Below, in pieces: positions 27,961-37,164 of a stretch of 64,000 bases of DNA; the stretch's first letter is position 1, and each line of letters starts with the position of its first letter. A program made the translations under genes and the position numbers. The notes beneath the pieces were generated by a model. It worked only from the letters and a program-made list of their open reading frames with translations, was not told where the DNA came from and made no database searches. Source of the stretch: Denitrificimonas caeni DSM 24390 (GTDB taxonomy: Bacteria > Pseudomonadota > Gammaproteobacteria > Pseudomonadales > Pseudomonadaceae); the NCBI RefSeq assembly GCF_000421765.1, contig NZ_ATXQ01000008.1, forward strand, positions 1 to 64,000, read 5' to 3'.

Positions 27961-28162
27961 GTACACGAGTCTCTGTTCAATGCTTCTGCTTCTCGCTGTG
28001 TCTAGATTGCTCAATAGTTTTGGGTCGTTATTTTTGTAATAAAATCTACGTGAGTAAGACTTATTGTCAGAGTGATCGCCTTTCATGTGCCAAGGCCGTT
28101 TAGATAATGTAGAATCCCTAACTTATATTTCTATTAGCCTTGTTGATTCCATGAGGACCGCT

Positions 28163-29416
28163 ATGTTCAGCCGTGATTTGACTGTTGCCCGATTTGACGC
28201 CGAACTTTTTGATGCGATGGAGAAAGAAGCCCAGCGCCAAGAAGAGCATATTGAGCTGATTGCATCAGAAAACTACACCAGCCCTGCGGTTATGGAGGCA
28301 CAAGGTTCTGTGCTGACCAATAAATACGCCGAAGGTTACCCAGGAAAGCGCTACTACGGTGGTTGTGAGTACGTCGATATTATTGAGCAGTTGGCCATTG
28401 ATCGTGCTAAAGAGTTGTTTGGCGCCGACTACGCTAACGTGCAGCCGCATGCCGGCTCACAAGCCAATGCTGCTGTTTACCTCGCCTTACTTGAAGGTGG
28501 CGATACCATCTTAGGTATGAGCTTGGCGCACGGTGGTCACTTGACCCACGGTGCTAGCGTGAGCTCTTCAGGCAAACTCTATAATGCCATTCAGTACGGT
28601 ATTAACGATGCAGGCCTGATTGACTACGACGAAGTTGAGCGTTTGGCTGTAGAGCACAAACCAAAAATGATCGTGGCTGGTTTCTCTGCCTACTCACAGG
28701 TTCTAGATTTCCCACGTTTCCGTGAAATCGCTGACAAAGTAGGTGCTTACCTATTCGTTGATATGGCTCACGTAGCTGGTTTGGTTGCTGCAGGTGTGTA
28801 CCCCAACCCAGTGCCTTATGCTGACGTAGTAACCACCACCACGCACAAAACTTTACGCGGACCACGTGGCGGTTTGATCCTTGCACGTGCTAACGAAGCG
28901 ATTGAGAAGAAACTTAACTCTGCAGTGTTCCCAGGCACCCAAGGTGGCCCGCTGGAGCACGTGATTGCTGGTAAAGCGATCTGCTTTAAAGAAGCATTGC
29001 AGCCTGAGTTTAAAGAGTATCAAAAGCAAGTGATCAAGAACGCGCAGGTCATGGCTCAGGTCTTTATGGATCGTGGCTTTGATGTGGTATCAGGCGGTAC
29101 GTTTAACCACCTGTTCTTGGTTTCACTGATCAAGCAAGAAATCACTGGTAAAGATGCCGATGCTGCATTGGGCGAAGCTTTTATCACTGTTAACAAAAAC
29201 GCAGTACCGAATGATCCGCGCTCACCTTTCGTGACCTCAGGTTTACGTATTGGTACACCTGCAGTAACGACGCGCGGCTTTAAAGAAGCAGAGTGCAGCG
29301 AGTTGGCCGGCTGGATTTGCGACATCCTCGACAACATGGGTGATGCTTCTGTCATCGATGCGGTACGCGCCAAAGTGCTCGCAGTGTGCGCTAAGCACCC
29401 TGTATACGGTAAATAA
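28163..29416 (+). CDS. glyA: Serine hydroxymethyltransferase
   Basis: This 417-residue PLP enzyme interconverts serine and glycine, charging tetrahydrofolate with one carbon. The PLP lysine lies in [15 protein letters not shown]. Other signatures are [10 protein letters not shown] near residue 35 and [14 protein letters not shown]. Length is standard. The start is ATG 28163 (M-F-S-R-D), with GAGGA five bases upstream; in-frame codons back to 28085 add no family sequence. It is a single gene with its own terminator. The upstream region carries the repeat cluster rather than an obvious operator. Confidence 0.97.
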   Translation: MFSRDLTVARFDAELFDAMEKEAQRQEEHIELIASENYTSPAVMEAQGSVLTNKYAEGYPGKRYYGGCEYVDIIEQLAIDRAKELFGADYANVQPHAGSQANAAVYLALLEGGDTILGMSLAHGGHLTHGASVSSSGKLYNAIQYGINDAGLIDYDEVERLAVEHKPKMIVAGFSAYSQVLDFPRFREIADKVGAYLFVDMAHVAGLVAAGVYPNPVPYADVVTTTTHKTLRGPRGGLILARANEAIEKKLNSAVFPGTQGGPLEHVIAGKAICFKEALQPEFKEYQKQVIKNAQVMAQVFMDRGFDVVSGGTFNHLFLVSLIKQEITGKDADAALGEAFITVNKNAVPNDPRSPFVTSGLRIGTPAVTTRGFKEAECSELAGWICDILDNMGDASVIDAVRAKVLAVCAKHPVYGK

Positions 29417-29430
29417 GTTAACGTTTGATA

Positions 29431-29458
29431 AAAAACCCAGCTTCAGCTGGGTTTTTTT
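29431..29458 (+). terminator. Rho-independent terminator of glyA
   Basis: ACCCAGCT-TC-AGCTGGGT with A-run before and seven T residues after, 14 bases past the glyA stop. Confidence 0.93.
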
Positions 29459-29719
29459 ATGCCTGCAAAAAAGCATTGAACACCGACAGCTAGGCTTGCT
29501 GGTTTAAGCACCAAGGCATATTGGTCTGCTGCGTTGCTTGAGTTGTAGGCGTGATGGCGAGCTGTATGACGTTAGCTGTCGAATCACTGGATGGACTGCT
29601 ATCAAAGTTAAATAAGCCTATTTGTTAGAAAACCTTTGCATTGAATGCTAATCTTTCGCATTATTGTTCTCTGGTTTTGATCATCATCAATTTTGCTTTA
29701 ACCCTTCAAGGATATTCTA
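29459..29719. other. Intergenic region before the imelysin operon
   Basis: About 260 bases without a gene. Near 29647-29665 AATGC and GCATT flank a TAATC-containing centre, a weak match (about 12 of 19 by eye) to a Fur box, as might be expected before an iron-regulated imelysin gene. AAGGA precedes the next ATG. Nothing else was recognised. Confidence 0.3.
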
Positions 29720-31057
29720 ATGCGTGTTTTTTCATTTGCTCATCTGAGCGTATTGGCTTTGGCAATTAATTTAGCGGCCTGTGGCGATAGCGAGCCGACC
29801 ACATCTGCGACTGCAGTGACACCAGCGCCTGCTGCGGCAACCTTAACAACAACTAAAACTGCAGATACGCAAGCCATTACCCGCGAGCAAGTGATCAGTC
29901 ACTACGCTGATATCGCGCATGCTACTTTTAGTGATGCGCACAGCACCGCGCAAGCTTTACAGGTTGCGGTCAATGTTTTTGTTGCCGCGCCGAGTGCACA
30001 AACCCAGCAAGCGGCCAAAGAGGCGTGGTTAGCTGCGCGTGTGCCGTATATGCAATCTGAAGTGTTCCGCTTTGGTAATGCTTTGGTGGATGAGTGGGAA
30101 GGGCAGGTCAACGCTTGGCCGCTGGATGAAGGCTTGATTGATTATGTTGATGGCGATTACCAATATGCGTTAGGCAATGACGGTGCAACCGCCAATATTA
30201 TTGCCAGCCAGAGCATTCAGGTGGGTGAAGAGAAAGTTGATGTCAGTGAGTTAACGGCTGAGTTATTAGCCGGTTTAAATGAGCTGGGTGGTTCTGAAGC
30301 CAACGTTGCGACGGGTTACCATGCCATTGAGTTTTTGCTCTGGGGGCAGGATTTAAATGGCACCCAGCCCGGTGCCGGTGAGCGTTCTTATACCGATTAT
30401 TTAACCGATGAAAACTGCACTGGCGGCAACTGCGAACGCCGCGGCCAGTATTTAAAAGTTGTCACTGATTTACTGGTGGATGATCTCGCTGAGATGACGG
30501 CGCAGTGGGCAACCGGTAATCCTGACAACTACCGCACTGAATTGCTGGCGGACAGCGCTGAAAAAGGCTTACGCAAAGCATTCTTTGGCATGGGCAGTTT
30601 GAGTTTAGGAGAGCTGGCTGGTGAGCGCATGAAAGTTGCGCTAGAAGCAAGCTCCACTGAAGATGAGCATGACTGCTTCAGTGATAACACCCACAATTCG
30701 CATTTCTACAACGCCAAAGGCGTGCGTAATGTGTATTTGGGTGAATATAAGAAAGTGGATGGTACTGTGCTGACAGGGCCGAGCATTGCCCAGTTGGTGC
30801 AAACAGCGGATGCCAACGCAGACCAGTTGTTACAAGCTAAGTTAGACGCTACTGAAAAAAGCTTGCAGGTGATGGTCGATGCAGCTGAAAATGGCATGGC
30901 ATTTGATCAGATGATTGATCCGGAAAATACAGATGGGCAGCAAATTGTGCGTGATTCGATAGCTGCGCTAGTTGAGCAAACCACAGCCATTGAGCAAGCG
31001 GCTTTGGCTTTAGGTATCACTGAGTTAAATCCAGATACGGCTGATCACGCCTTTTAA
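29720..31057 (+). CDS. Imelysin-family (M75) lipoprotein, iron-regulated-protein-A type
   Basis: This 445-residue envelope protein has a type II signal peptide ending in L-A-A-C, followed by an Ala/Thr-rich linker to about residue 55 and one large imelysin domain. The domain has the conserved G-Y-H-A-I-E-F-L-L-W-G-Q motif, matching the family G-x-H-x-x-E. Related proteins (IcmP in P. aeruginosa, IrpA in cyanobacteria) are linked to iron; the peptidase assignment of the family is doubtful. It starts a run of four same-strand genes: imelysin, di-heme protein, imelysin, DUF1513. It is probably anchored in the outer membrane facing the periplasm. The 126 bases to the next gene hold no strong terminator. 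Confidence 0.92.
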   Translation: MRVFSFAHLSVLALAINLAACGDSEPTTSATAVTPAPAAATLTTTKTADTQAITREQVISHYADIAHATFSDAHSTAQALQVAVNVFVAAPSAQTQQAAKEAWLAARVPYMQSEVFRFGNALVDEWEGQVNAWPLDEGLIDYVDGDYQYALGNDGATANIIASQSIQVGEEKVDVSELTAELLAGLNELGGSEANVATGYHAIEFLLWGQDLNGTQPGAGERSYTDYLTDENCTGGNCERRGQYLKVVTDLLVDDLAEMTAQWATGNPDNYRTELLADSAEKGLRKAFFGMGSLSLGELAGERMKVALEASSTEDEHDCFSDNTHNSHFYNAKGVRNVYLGEYKKVDGTVLTGPSIAQLVQTADANADQLLQAKLDATEKSLQVMVDAAENGMAFDQMIDPENTDGQQIVRDSIAALVEQTTAIEQAALALGITELNPDTADHAF

Positions 31058-31183
31058 AGTGCGCATGCTTACTACGTGTTACTAGCAGGTAAATAACCTG
31101 TTGTATTAGTGGTATTAGTGCAGTTAACCCCGAATGCCGACATTTGTCGGCGTTCTTATTTTTATAGGTTTTAGGTTGTGGGC

Positions 31184-32593
31184 ATGAATGTTTTTTTAGC
31201 GCTAGGTTTGCTCAGCATAAGCAGTTTAGCCATGGCACAAACAGCGACAGATTTGAGCGGCTTTGATCCACAAGAGCGTTTCTCTGGTGGCGCGACGACA
31301 GTTAATAAATTTGATGCCAATGCATTTTCTTTACCTTCGGCTAATTTAGCGCCAACACGCCGTTTGGATTTTAGTGTGGGCAATAGCTTCTTTCGCAGCC
31401 CTTGGGTGATCGCTCCAGCAACTACCACGTCACGTGATGGTTTAGGACCGTTGTTCAATACCAATGCCTGCCAAAACTGCCATATCAAAGATGGCCGTGG
31501 CCACCCACCAGGGGCTGATGCTGTGAATGCGGTGTCGATGCTGGTGCGTTTATCGATTCCTAGTACCCCTGCAGCTGCTGCCCTGTACGCTAAAAAAGGC
31601 ATTGTGCCTGAGCCTAACTATGGCGGACAACTGCAAGATATGGCGATTCCCGGTGTTGCACCGGAAGGCCGCGTGCGTGTCAGCTATACGCCGCTACCCG
31701 TGACGTTTGCCGATGGCAGCGTGGTTGAGTTACAACAACCGCAGGTGCAAATTAGCGATCTAGGTTATGGACCTATGCACCCTGATGTTCTGATGTCGGC
31801 GCGGGTGGCACCGCCGATGATAGGTTTGGGTTTACTCGAAGCCATTGCTGAAGACGATATTCTAGCCAATCAAGACCCTGATGATCTAAATGGCGATGGT
31901 ATTCGTGGTCGCGCCAATCAGGTCTGGTCACATGAGGCGCAAGCCTTGGCGCTGGGCCGTTTTGGTTGGAAAGCGGGACAGCCGAGCATGCGTCAGCAAA
32001 ATGCTGATGCGTTCTTCAATGATATGGGCTTATCGACACCGTTGCTCAGCGGCAGTGCCTGCACTGAGCAACAAACCGATTGTCTCGCCGCACCTGACGG
32101 TGGTGCGCCTGAGGTCAATGAAAAAATTGAAGCACAGGTGTTGTTTTATTCACGTAACTTAGCCGTGCCAGCACGACGTAACCCTGATAGTCCTGAGGTA
32201 TTAAAGGGTAAGCAGTTGTTCCAGCAAGCCAATTGTCACAGCTGTCACACGCCACGCTTTGTCACGCGTAAAGATGCGGCTGAACCTGAGTTAGCCGAGC
32301 AAGTGATTTTCCCTTATACAGATTTACTGCTGCATGATATGGGTGAGGGTTTAGCTGATCAGCGTCCTGAGTTTTTGGCCAGCGGTCGTGATTGGCGTAC
32401 GCCACCTTTGTGGGGCATTGGTTTAACTGAGGCAGTCAGTGGTCATACGCGATTTCTGCATGATGGCCGCGCGCGCAATCTAATGGAGGCTGTGCTCTGG
32501 CATTCTGGCGAAGCAGAAGCAGCCAAACAGCAGGTGTTAAAGTTCTCGCAGCCTGAGCGCGAAGCTTTGTTAGCTTTTCTTAATTCTCTTTAG
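31184..32593 (+). CDS. Di-heme c-type cytochrome, DUF1111 (thiol-oxidoreductase-like) family
   Basis: This 469-residue periplasmic protein has a type I signal peptide (cleavage near AMA-Q) and two c-type heme sites, C-Q-N-C-H at about 96-100 and C-H-S-C-H near 350. The architecture (G-L-G-P-L-F-N-T-N-A-C before heme 1, and L-H-D-M-G-E-G-L-A-D and G-H-T-R-F-L-H-D-G-R-A after heme 2) matches the DUF1111 di-heme oxidoreductase family. The ATG at 31184 is preferred, eight bases after AGG; a GTG at 31178 is possible. Its position between two imelysins suggests a redox step in periplasmic metal handling. That role is inference. Confidence 0.92.
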   Translation: MNVFLALGLLSISSLAMAQTATDLSGFDPQERFSGGATTVNKFDANAFSLPSANLAPTRRLDFSVGNSFFRSPWVIAPATTTSRDGLGPLFNTNACQNCHIKDGRGHPPGADAVNAVSMLVRLSIPSTPAAAALYAKKGIVPEPNYGGQLQDMAIPGVAPEGRVRVSYTPLPVTFADGSVVELQQPQVQISDLGYGPMHPDVLMSARVAPPMIGLGLLEAIAEDDILANQDPDDLNGDGIRGRANQVWSHEAQALALGRFGWKAGQPSMRQQNADAFFNDMGLSTPLLSGSACTEQQTDCLAAPDGGAPEVNEKIEAQVLFYSRNLAVPARRNPDSPEVLKGKQLFQQANCHSCHTPRFVTRKDAAEPELAEQVIFPYTDLLLHDMGEGLADQRPEFLASGRDWRTPPLWGIGLTEAVSGHTRFLHDGRARNLMEAVLWHSGEAEAAKQQVLKFSQPEREALLAFLNSL

Positions 32594-32602
32594 GTGCCAA
32601 CG

Positions 32603-33664
32603 ATGTTTAAAAAAATAGTCTATGCCATTGCCAGTGTCAGCTTGTTGGCCTGCAGCAACAGCGGTGATCCCTATCAACAAACCAGTGCTGCTTTAGCAGA
32701 GCAAGTGATTTACCAAGCACACCAAGACTGGCAAGCCAGTAATCAGAATTTGCTGAGTAGTGCACAAGCGTTCTGTCAGGGTGAGCAAGACCTTACGCAA
32801 ACGCGCGAAGATTTCTTGCAGGCTCAGCACAGTTGGGCGGCGTTACAGCCGTTATTGATTGGACCATTGAATGAAGGTAATCGGGCCTGGCAAGTGCAGT
32901 TTTGGCCAGATAAGAAAAACTTAGTGGCGCGTCAAGTGCAGCAGTTTCTTAAAGCCAATCCTGAGCCAAGTCTAGCCAGCCTCGAGCGTGCCAGCGTGGT
33001 CGTACAAGGCCTCAGTGCGTATGAGTATGTGCTGTTTGATCCAGAGCTTGATCTTGCTGATGCCGCACAAAAGCAACGCTACTGCCCACTGCTAGAAAAC
33101 ATCGCTGCGCATCAGCAAAAACTGGCAAATGATGTGCTCACACAGTGGCAGGGCGAACAAGGCATGCTGGCGCAGTTAACCAGATTCCCGAATGAACGCT
33201 ACGCTGAGCCACTGGAAGCACTGACAGCGATTGTGCAGGCACAAGTCATCAGTCTCGATGGTCTGAAGAAAAAGCTTGGCACACCGCTGGGACGTAGCAT
33301 TAAAGATATTGCTCAGCCGTATCAAGCGCAGTCATGGCGCAGTCAGGCTTCACTCAGCAATTTGTCTGCTGAAGTCGAGAGTGCCTTAGCGATTTGGCAG
33401 GGCGCAGAGCAGCATTCCATTCGCGCACTGTTAGCGACTGAGCATGCGGATCTGGTTAAGCAAATTGATGCCGCTTATTTGCAAGCTCAGCAAGAGTTGG
33501 CTGCTTTCAAACAGCCGTTAACGCTATTGCTGCAAGATGAGCAGCAGCGCCAAGCCTTGTTTACCTTATATGACAGCTTTGATCGCCTGCACCGCCTGCA
33601 TGAAAAAGATGTGGCGCGCGCACTGGGTGTGCAACTGGGCTTTAATGCCCATGATGGTGACTAA
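32603..33664 (+). CDS. Second imelysin-family lipoprotein, lacking the GxHxxE histidine
   Basis: This 353-residue protein has a type II signal peptide with S-L-L-A-C lipobox and an imelysin-like helical domain. At the position of the family G-x-H-x-x-E motif it reads G-L-S-A-Y-E-Y, so Ser replaces the His. That suggests a divergent binding role or lost activity. The ATG at 32603 has AGG eight bases upstream; the GTG at 32594 directly abuts the previous stop. It follows the di-heme gene by nine bases and precedes the DUF1513 gene by two, so the four genes form one operon. It is shorter than the first imelysin (353 against 445). Confidence 0.88.
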   Translation: MFKKIVYAIASVSLLACSNSGDPYQQTSAALAEQVIYQAHQDWQASNQNLLSSAQAFCQGEQDLTQTREDFLQAQHSWAALQPLLIGPLNEGNRAWQVQFWPDKKNLVARQVQQFLKANPEPSLASLERASVVVQGLSAYEYVLFDPELDLADAAQKQRYCPLLENIAAHQQKLANDVLTQWQGEQGMLAQLTRFPNERYAEPLEALTAIVQAQVISLDGLKKKLGTPLGRSIKDIAQPYQAQSWRSQASLSNLSAEVESALAIWQGAEQHSIRALLATEHADLVKQIDAAYLQAQQELAAFKQPLTLLLQDEQQRQALFTLYDSFDRLHRLHEKDVARALGVQLGFNAHDGD

Positions 33665-33666
33665 GT

Positions 33667-34764
33667 ATGCAGCGTCGTACATTTTTAGCGGCCAGTTTGG
33701 TCGCTGTGGCTGGCAGCGCTGTGTTGGGCTGGCGTTGGTGGCCACAAGGTCGTCAGCCGGTGTTGCTGTCAGCCCGAGACAATGCTCAAGGCGAGCATTT
33801 TGCGGTGGGTTATACCTTAGCCGGTGAGCAGCTGTTTGCTACGCAGGTCACTGAGCGTTGCCATGATATTTGTGTGCATCCGTCGTTACCCTTAGCGGTG
33901 TTTACTGGGCGCAGGCCATCGACTGAAAGTTATTTAATTGATTTGCAAACAGGGCGCTTAGTACAAACCTTTGTAACCCCACTCAATCGTCACTTTCAAG
34001 GTCATGCGGTGTTTGATGCGCGTGGCGAGCGCCTGTACAGCACAGAAAATGATACCGACGAGCCAGGGCGCGGTGTGATTGGCGTCTGGCAGCTGGATAC
34101 TGCGCAACGCTTACAACGAGTGGATGATTTATCCAGTCATGGTGTGGGGCCACATCAATTGCTGTGGCTGCCCGATGGCAAAACTTTAGTTGTCGCCAAT
34201 GGCGGAATTCGTACCGAGTCGGGCAGTCGTGAAGAGCTTAATCTCGACGCGATGGAGCCCAGTTTAGTGCTGATGAATACTCAAGGTGAGCTCTTAAGTA
34301 AAGAGTTACTGGCCGATTCGATGAACAGCATTCGTCATTTGGCTGTGGCCGATGACGGTACTGTGATTGCCGTGCAGCAATATCAAGGTTCATTAACTGA
34401 GCGCATTGATTTGCTTGCCATCAAGCGTCCGCAGCAAGCTTTTCAGGTATTTCCCGTAGCTGAAGCCCAGCGCAGTAAAATGCAGCAGTACGCCGCCAGT
34501 GTGGCCATTCATAATGAGCTGCGTCTAGTGGCGATGACTGCGCCACGTGGCGGGCGGATGTTTATCTGGGATTTAGACAGTGCCGAGTTACGCCTCGATG
34601 CGCCTTTTCCGGATTGCGCAGGTGTTGTCGCCAGTGCAGAAGGTTTTGTGGTGACCACCGGAGTCGGGCGTTGCCGTGCCTATGATTGCCGTAGCGATAG
34701 CATCCGTATGCAGGCGTTGAATATGCCGGCAGGGCTTTGGGATAATCACGCTTTGATGGTGTAA
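33667..34764 (+). CDS. DUF1513 protein with Tat-like signal
   Basis: This 365-residue protein begins M-Q-R-R-T-F-L, a twin-arginine-like motif before a short hydrophobic segment, suggesting folded export. The rest is beta-rich with recurring strand patterns (H-D-I-C-V-H-P, V-F-D-A-R-G-E-R-L-Y-S-T-E-N-D, G-P-H-Q-L-L-W-L-P-D-G-K-T-L-V-V-A-N-G-G), consistent with the beta-propeller-like DUF1513 family. That family is regularly encoded with imelysin and di-heme genes. It starts two bases after the previous stop. The function of DUF1513 is unknown; a periplasmic metal-related role is inferred from context only. Confidence 0.88.
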   Translation: MQRRTFLAASLVAVAGSAVLGWRWWPQGRQPVLLSARDNAQGEHFAVGYTLAGEQLFATQVTERCHDICVHPSLPLAVFTGRRPSTESYLIDLQTGRLVQTFVTPLNRHFQGHAVFDARGERLYSTENDTDEPGRGVIGVWQLDTAQRLQRVDDLSSHGVGPHQLLWLPDGKTLVVANGGIRTESGSREELNLDAMEPSLVLMNTQGELLSKELLADSMNSIRHLAVADDGTVIAVQQYQGSLTERIDLLAIKRPQQAFQVFPVAEAQRSKMQQYAASVAIHNELRLVAMTAPRGGRMFIWDLDSAELRLDAPFPDCAGVVASAEGFVVTTGVGRCRAYDCRSDSIRMQALNMPAGLWDNHALMV

Positions 34765-34768
34765 CGGT

Positions 34769-34800
34769 TTATTTGCCGAGCAAAAGAGCTCGGCAAATAA
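34769..34800. terminator. Hairpin between convergent DUF1513 gene and apeB
   Basis: TTATTTGCCGAGC and GCTCGGCAAATAA form a perfect 13-bp stem with a 6-base loop. Its AT-rich base could serve as a U-run in either direction. Confidence 0.75.
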
Positions 34801-34816
34801 GCAATGTTGCAGTCGG

Positions 34817-36106
34817 TTAGGGCAGTTGTGGGCTGTTATAAAACGCCTGTAAAGCACTGACCAAATAGCCTAAGTCCTTGCTACCTGCTAACTCGCGAAT
34901 CGAGTGCATGGCAAAAGTGGGTACGCCAATATCGATGGTCTGTACGCCCAGTTGACTGGCGGTAATCGGGCCAATGGTCGAGCCGCAACCTAGATCGCTG
35001 CGGGTGACAAAACTTTGCACAGGGATATCGGCTTGCTGACACAACAGCTTAAAGAAGCTGGAGGTTTCGCTAGTGGTGGCGTAGCGCTGGTTGGCATTCA
35101 CTTTAATCACCGGGCCGTGGTTCAGCAACGGGCCGTGATTAGCATCGTGCTTGTCGGCGTAGTTTGGATGAATACCGTGCGCGTTATCCGCGGAAATCAG
35201 CAGCGAGTGCTGAATGCAGCGCACAAAATCTTCTTCTGAGTTGAGCACGCGGCGTAGCACTTGTTCGAGGAATGGGCCGTCAGCGCCACAAGCAGAGTTA
35301 GAACCGACCTCTTCGTGGTCAGTACAGACCAAAACTTGGCTGTGCTGATCATCGCTGTGTAACAGTGCTTGTAAGCCGCTGTAACAAGACAGTAAGTTGT
35401 CTAAGCGCGCACTGGCAATAAAGTCTTGGTTGAGACCAATGAATGCGGCGGGTTGGCTATCATAAAAACACAACTCGTAATCCAGTACGCAGGCATCGCT
35501 GATGGCGTGCTCACGTTGCAGTTGATCCGCCAATAGGGCTCTGAAGTCTTTCTTCGTCTCACCTTGCAATTGCGCCAAAACCGGTGGCAATTCAGTTTGC
35601 GCGTTAATCGCCCAGCCGCTATTGGCTTCACGATTGAGGTGAATCGCTAAGCTTGGAATGCTGGCAATCGCGTGTTTGAAATCGATTAAGCGGCTTTGCA
35701 GTTGCTCGTTGTGCTTGAAGGTGACGCGGCCAGCCAAAGATAAGTCGCGATCAAACCAAGGGCTAAGTAATACGCCGCCATAGACTTCAACCCCTAACTG
35801 CCAATAACCATGGCGCGATAACTCAGGCTGTGGCTTAACTTTTAGGCAAGGGCTGTCGGTGTGTGCGCCGACCATACGTATGCCATGCTGCACCGGGTCG
35901 TGCTGACCGAGCTTAATTGCAATGATTGAAGAGTCGTTGCGGGTAACGTAGTAACGTCCCTGTGGCTGCAGTTGCCATGTTTCACGCTCATCTAAGGCTT
36001 GATAGCCTGCGGCTTGTAACGCCTCAGCCATGCTTTGCGTGGCATGGAAAGGGCTTGGCGAGCGCTTTAGAAAATCCAATAAACCCTGACTGGGCGTGTT
36101 GTGCAT
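34817..36106 (-). CDS. apeB: M18-family aminopeptidase ApeB
   Basis: This 429-residue cytosolic zinc aminopeptidase is of the aspartyl-aminopeptidase/M18 type. Zinc-site motifs are visible: V-G-A-H-T-D-S-P (His and following Asp), C-T-D-H-E-E-V-G-S (Glu pair) and a C-terminal T-F-A-M-H-S-I-R-E with the last His. Length agrees with Pseudomonas ApeB. The ATG at 36106 has GGAG six bases upstream; the frame extends to 36124. It is convergent with the imelysin operon. The physiological substrate cannot be told from sequence. Confidence 0.94.
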   Translation of the reverse strand: MHNTPSQGLLDFLKRSPSPFHATQSMAEALQAAGYQALDERETWQLQPQGRYYVTRNDSSIIAIKLGQHDPVQHGIRMVGAHTDSPCLKVKPQPELSRHGYWQLGVEVYGGVLLSPWFDRDLSLAGRVTFKHNEQLQSRLIDFKHAIASIPSLAIHLNREANSGWAINAQTELPPVLAQLQGETKKDFRALLADQLQREHAISDACVLDYELCFYDSQPAAFIGLNQDFIASARLDNLLSCYSGLQALLHSDDQHSQVLVCTDHEEVGSNSACGADGPFLEQVLRRVLNSEEDFVRCIQHSLLISADNAHGIHPNYADKHDANHGPLLNHGPVIKVNANQRYATTSETSSFFKLLCQQADIPVQSFVTRSDLGCGSTIGPITASQLGVQTIDIGVPTFAMHSIRELAGSKDLGYLVSALQAFYNSPQLP

Positions 36107-36244
36107 GGTAACTCCGACTATCAAATCAATCGCAAAAGCTTAGCATTCTTGGCTGAGCGCCGCGACCTCTGGCTGGTCCGTGACTGTTAGCGTTAGGCTG
36201 CTTGTGTTGATCAGTGCTCAATTTTAGTTGGCGTGATCAGGTTT

Positions 36245-36655
36245 TCAAGGTTGCTCGATGGACCACAACTTAATCGCTGCACCTTGCTCTGGCCATAATA
36301 ATAACTGTTGGTGCTCGGCAAACTCCCAACGTTGCACCGTGGCCAAGGCAGCTAAAAAGCGTTGCTCTTGTTCCATCAGTGCGGGTGCGCAGAGCTTGCG
36401 CGTTGTGGCAATGTTATCCAGTCTCAATCCATTGCCACTCAGTTGGTACTTTGCCATCCAGTTATTGCAGCCGGCTAATCCAGACGCTTGGTTATTATCG
36501 CCAAGGGTCAGCGTCAGCATGCTGCGATCAATCAGCGGGCGCTCACCAATCCATTCGACTTGGTAGCTTTCTAAGGGCTGTAATTGTGTGCTGGGCACGC
36601 TGCTGCAAGCAGTTAATATTGCGATTGCGCTGCCGATAAATACAAGTTTTTTCAT
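36245..36655 (-). CDS. META-domain (HslJ-like) lipoprotein
   Basis: This 136-residue predicted lipoprotein has a signal peptide ending L-T-A-C at about residue 17. It contains one META domain with A-S-G-L-A-G-C-N-N-W, the hallmark N-N-W-like turn, and a late A-T-T-R-K-L-C-A-P pattern. HslJ in E. coli is a heat-inducible outer-membrane META protein linked to novobiocin resistance; whether this one shares that role is unknown. The ATG at 36655 is preferred with AGGAG ten bases upstream; a TTG at 36661 is possible. It is on the same strand as the zinc-ribbon gene, 35 bases away. Confidence 0.85.
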   Translation of the reverse strand: MKKLVFIGSAIAILTACSSVPSTQLQPLESYQVEWIGERPLIDRSMLTLTLGDNNQASGLAGCNNWMAKYQLSGNGLRLDNIATTRKLCAPALMEQEQRFLAALATVQRWEFAEHQQLLLWPEQGAAIKLWSIEQP

Positions 36656-36690
36656 GATCAACTGACTCCTAGTTTAAACCAGCGATGAGA

Positions 36691-37128
36691 TTAAGCCTCG
36701 GTCTGCTGGCAGGCGCGGCACAAATGACGACCGTGACGATTTTCCCAACCGACTTCTTGTAGACGCTGTTCCGCAGCGGGTTGAAGCGCTGCTTTGCCGA
36801 GGCTGGCGTCCACGGCGAACTCCAAGTCGAGCAGGCTGCCGCAACCATCACAGTTGACCTGCCAAGTATGGATGGCCAGTTCCTTAAATACAGGTCCTGT
36901 GGTCACCGCCGTCCATTGCCCAGGAGGGTTGATCAGGTGACGAACCTTGCTGACCTGTAAGCGCATACTCAGCGACTTGCTGCCTTTGAGACTGACTTGC
37001 AAGGTGTCACCCGCTTGAATTGAGCCGCCTTGACCGGTGACTTGGTATTGTCCCGGAGCTAATGCGCGACACTCGGTTAACGTGTGCTGAGGGTTGAGTA
37101 AGGTGTAGCGAAAATCATGTTCGGCCAT
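36691..37128 (-). CDS. Small zinc-ribbon protein of unknown function
   Basis: This 145-residue protein has beta-strand-rich N-terminal residues (to about 80) and a C-terminal part with two Cys pairs, C-D-G-C near 92-95 and C-R-A-C near 137-140, suggesting a zinc ribbon. The first half contains a W-T-A-V-T-T-G-P-V-F stretch. I do not recognise a named family. It begins 36 bases after pilR on the same strand, so it may be the last cistron of the pilSR transcript. The ATG at 37128 has GGAG eight bases upstream. Confidence 0.75.
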   Translation of the reverse strand: MAEHDFRYTLLNPQHTLTECRALAPGQYQVTGQGGSIQAGDTLQVSLKGSKSLSMRLQVSKVRHLINPPGQWTAVTTGPVFKELAIHTWQVNCDGCGSLLDLEFAVDASLGKAALQPAAEQRLQEVGWENRHGRHLCRACQQTEA

Positions 37129-37164
37129 GCCGATCTCCAAATATTTGATAAAAGACGCGGCGTT

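Larger units (their letters stand above)
26954..28162. other. Gene-free region with four structured repeats
   Basis: This ~1.2-kb stretch between divergent ettA and glyA has no credible gene. It holds four copies of the palindromic repeat family described separately, at 27221-27316, 27447-27545, 27605-27700 and 27856-27960, in alternating orientation. A GC-rich stretch at about 27114-27153 has two small hairpins and vaguely resembles pseudomonad REP sequences (GGGAGC...GCTCGCCCGC). Open frames at 27161-27475 and 27593-27793 translate the repeats and share their central residues for that reason only. Confidence 0.8.

Noticed and set aside
29640-29670. Fur box before the first imelysin gene
   Set aside because: Only about 12 of 19 positions match by eye; mentioned as a weak possibility in the intergenic entry, not called as a site.
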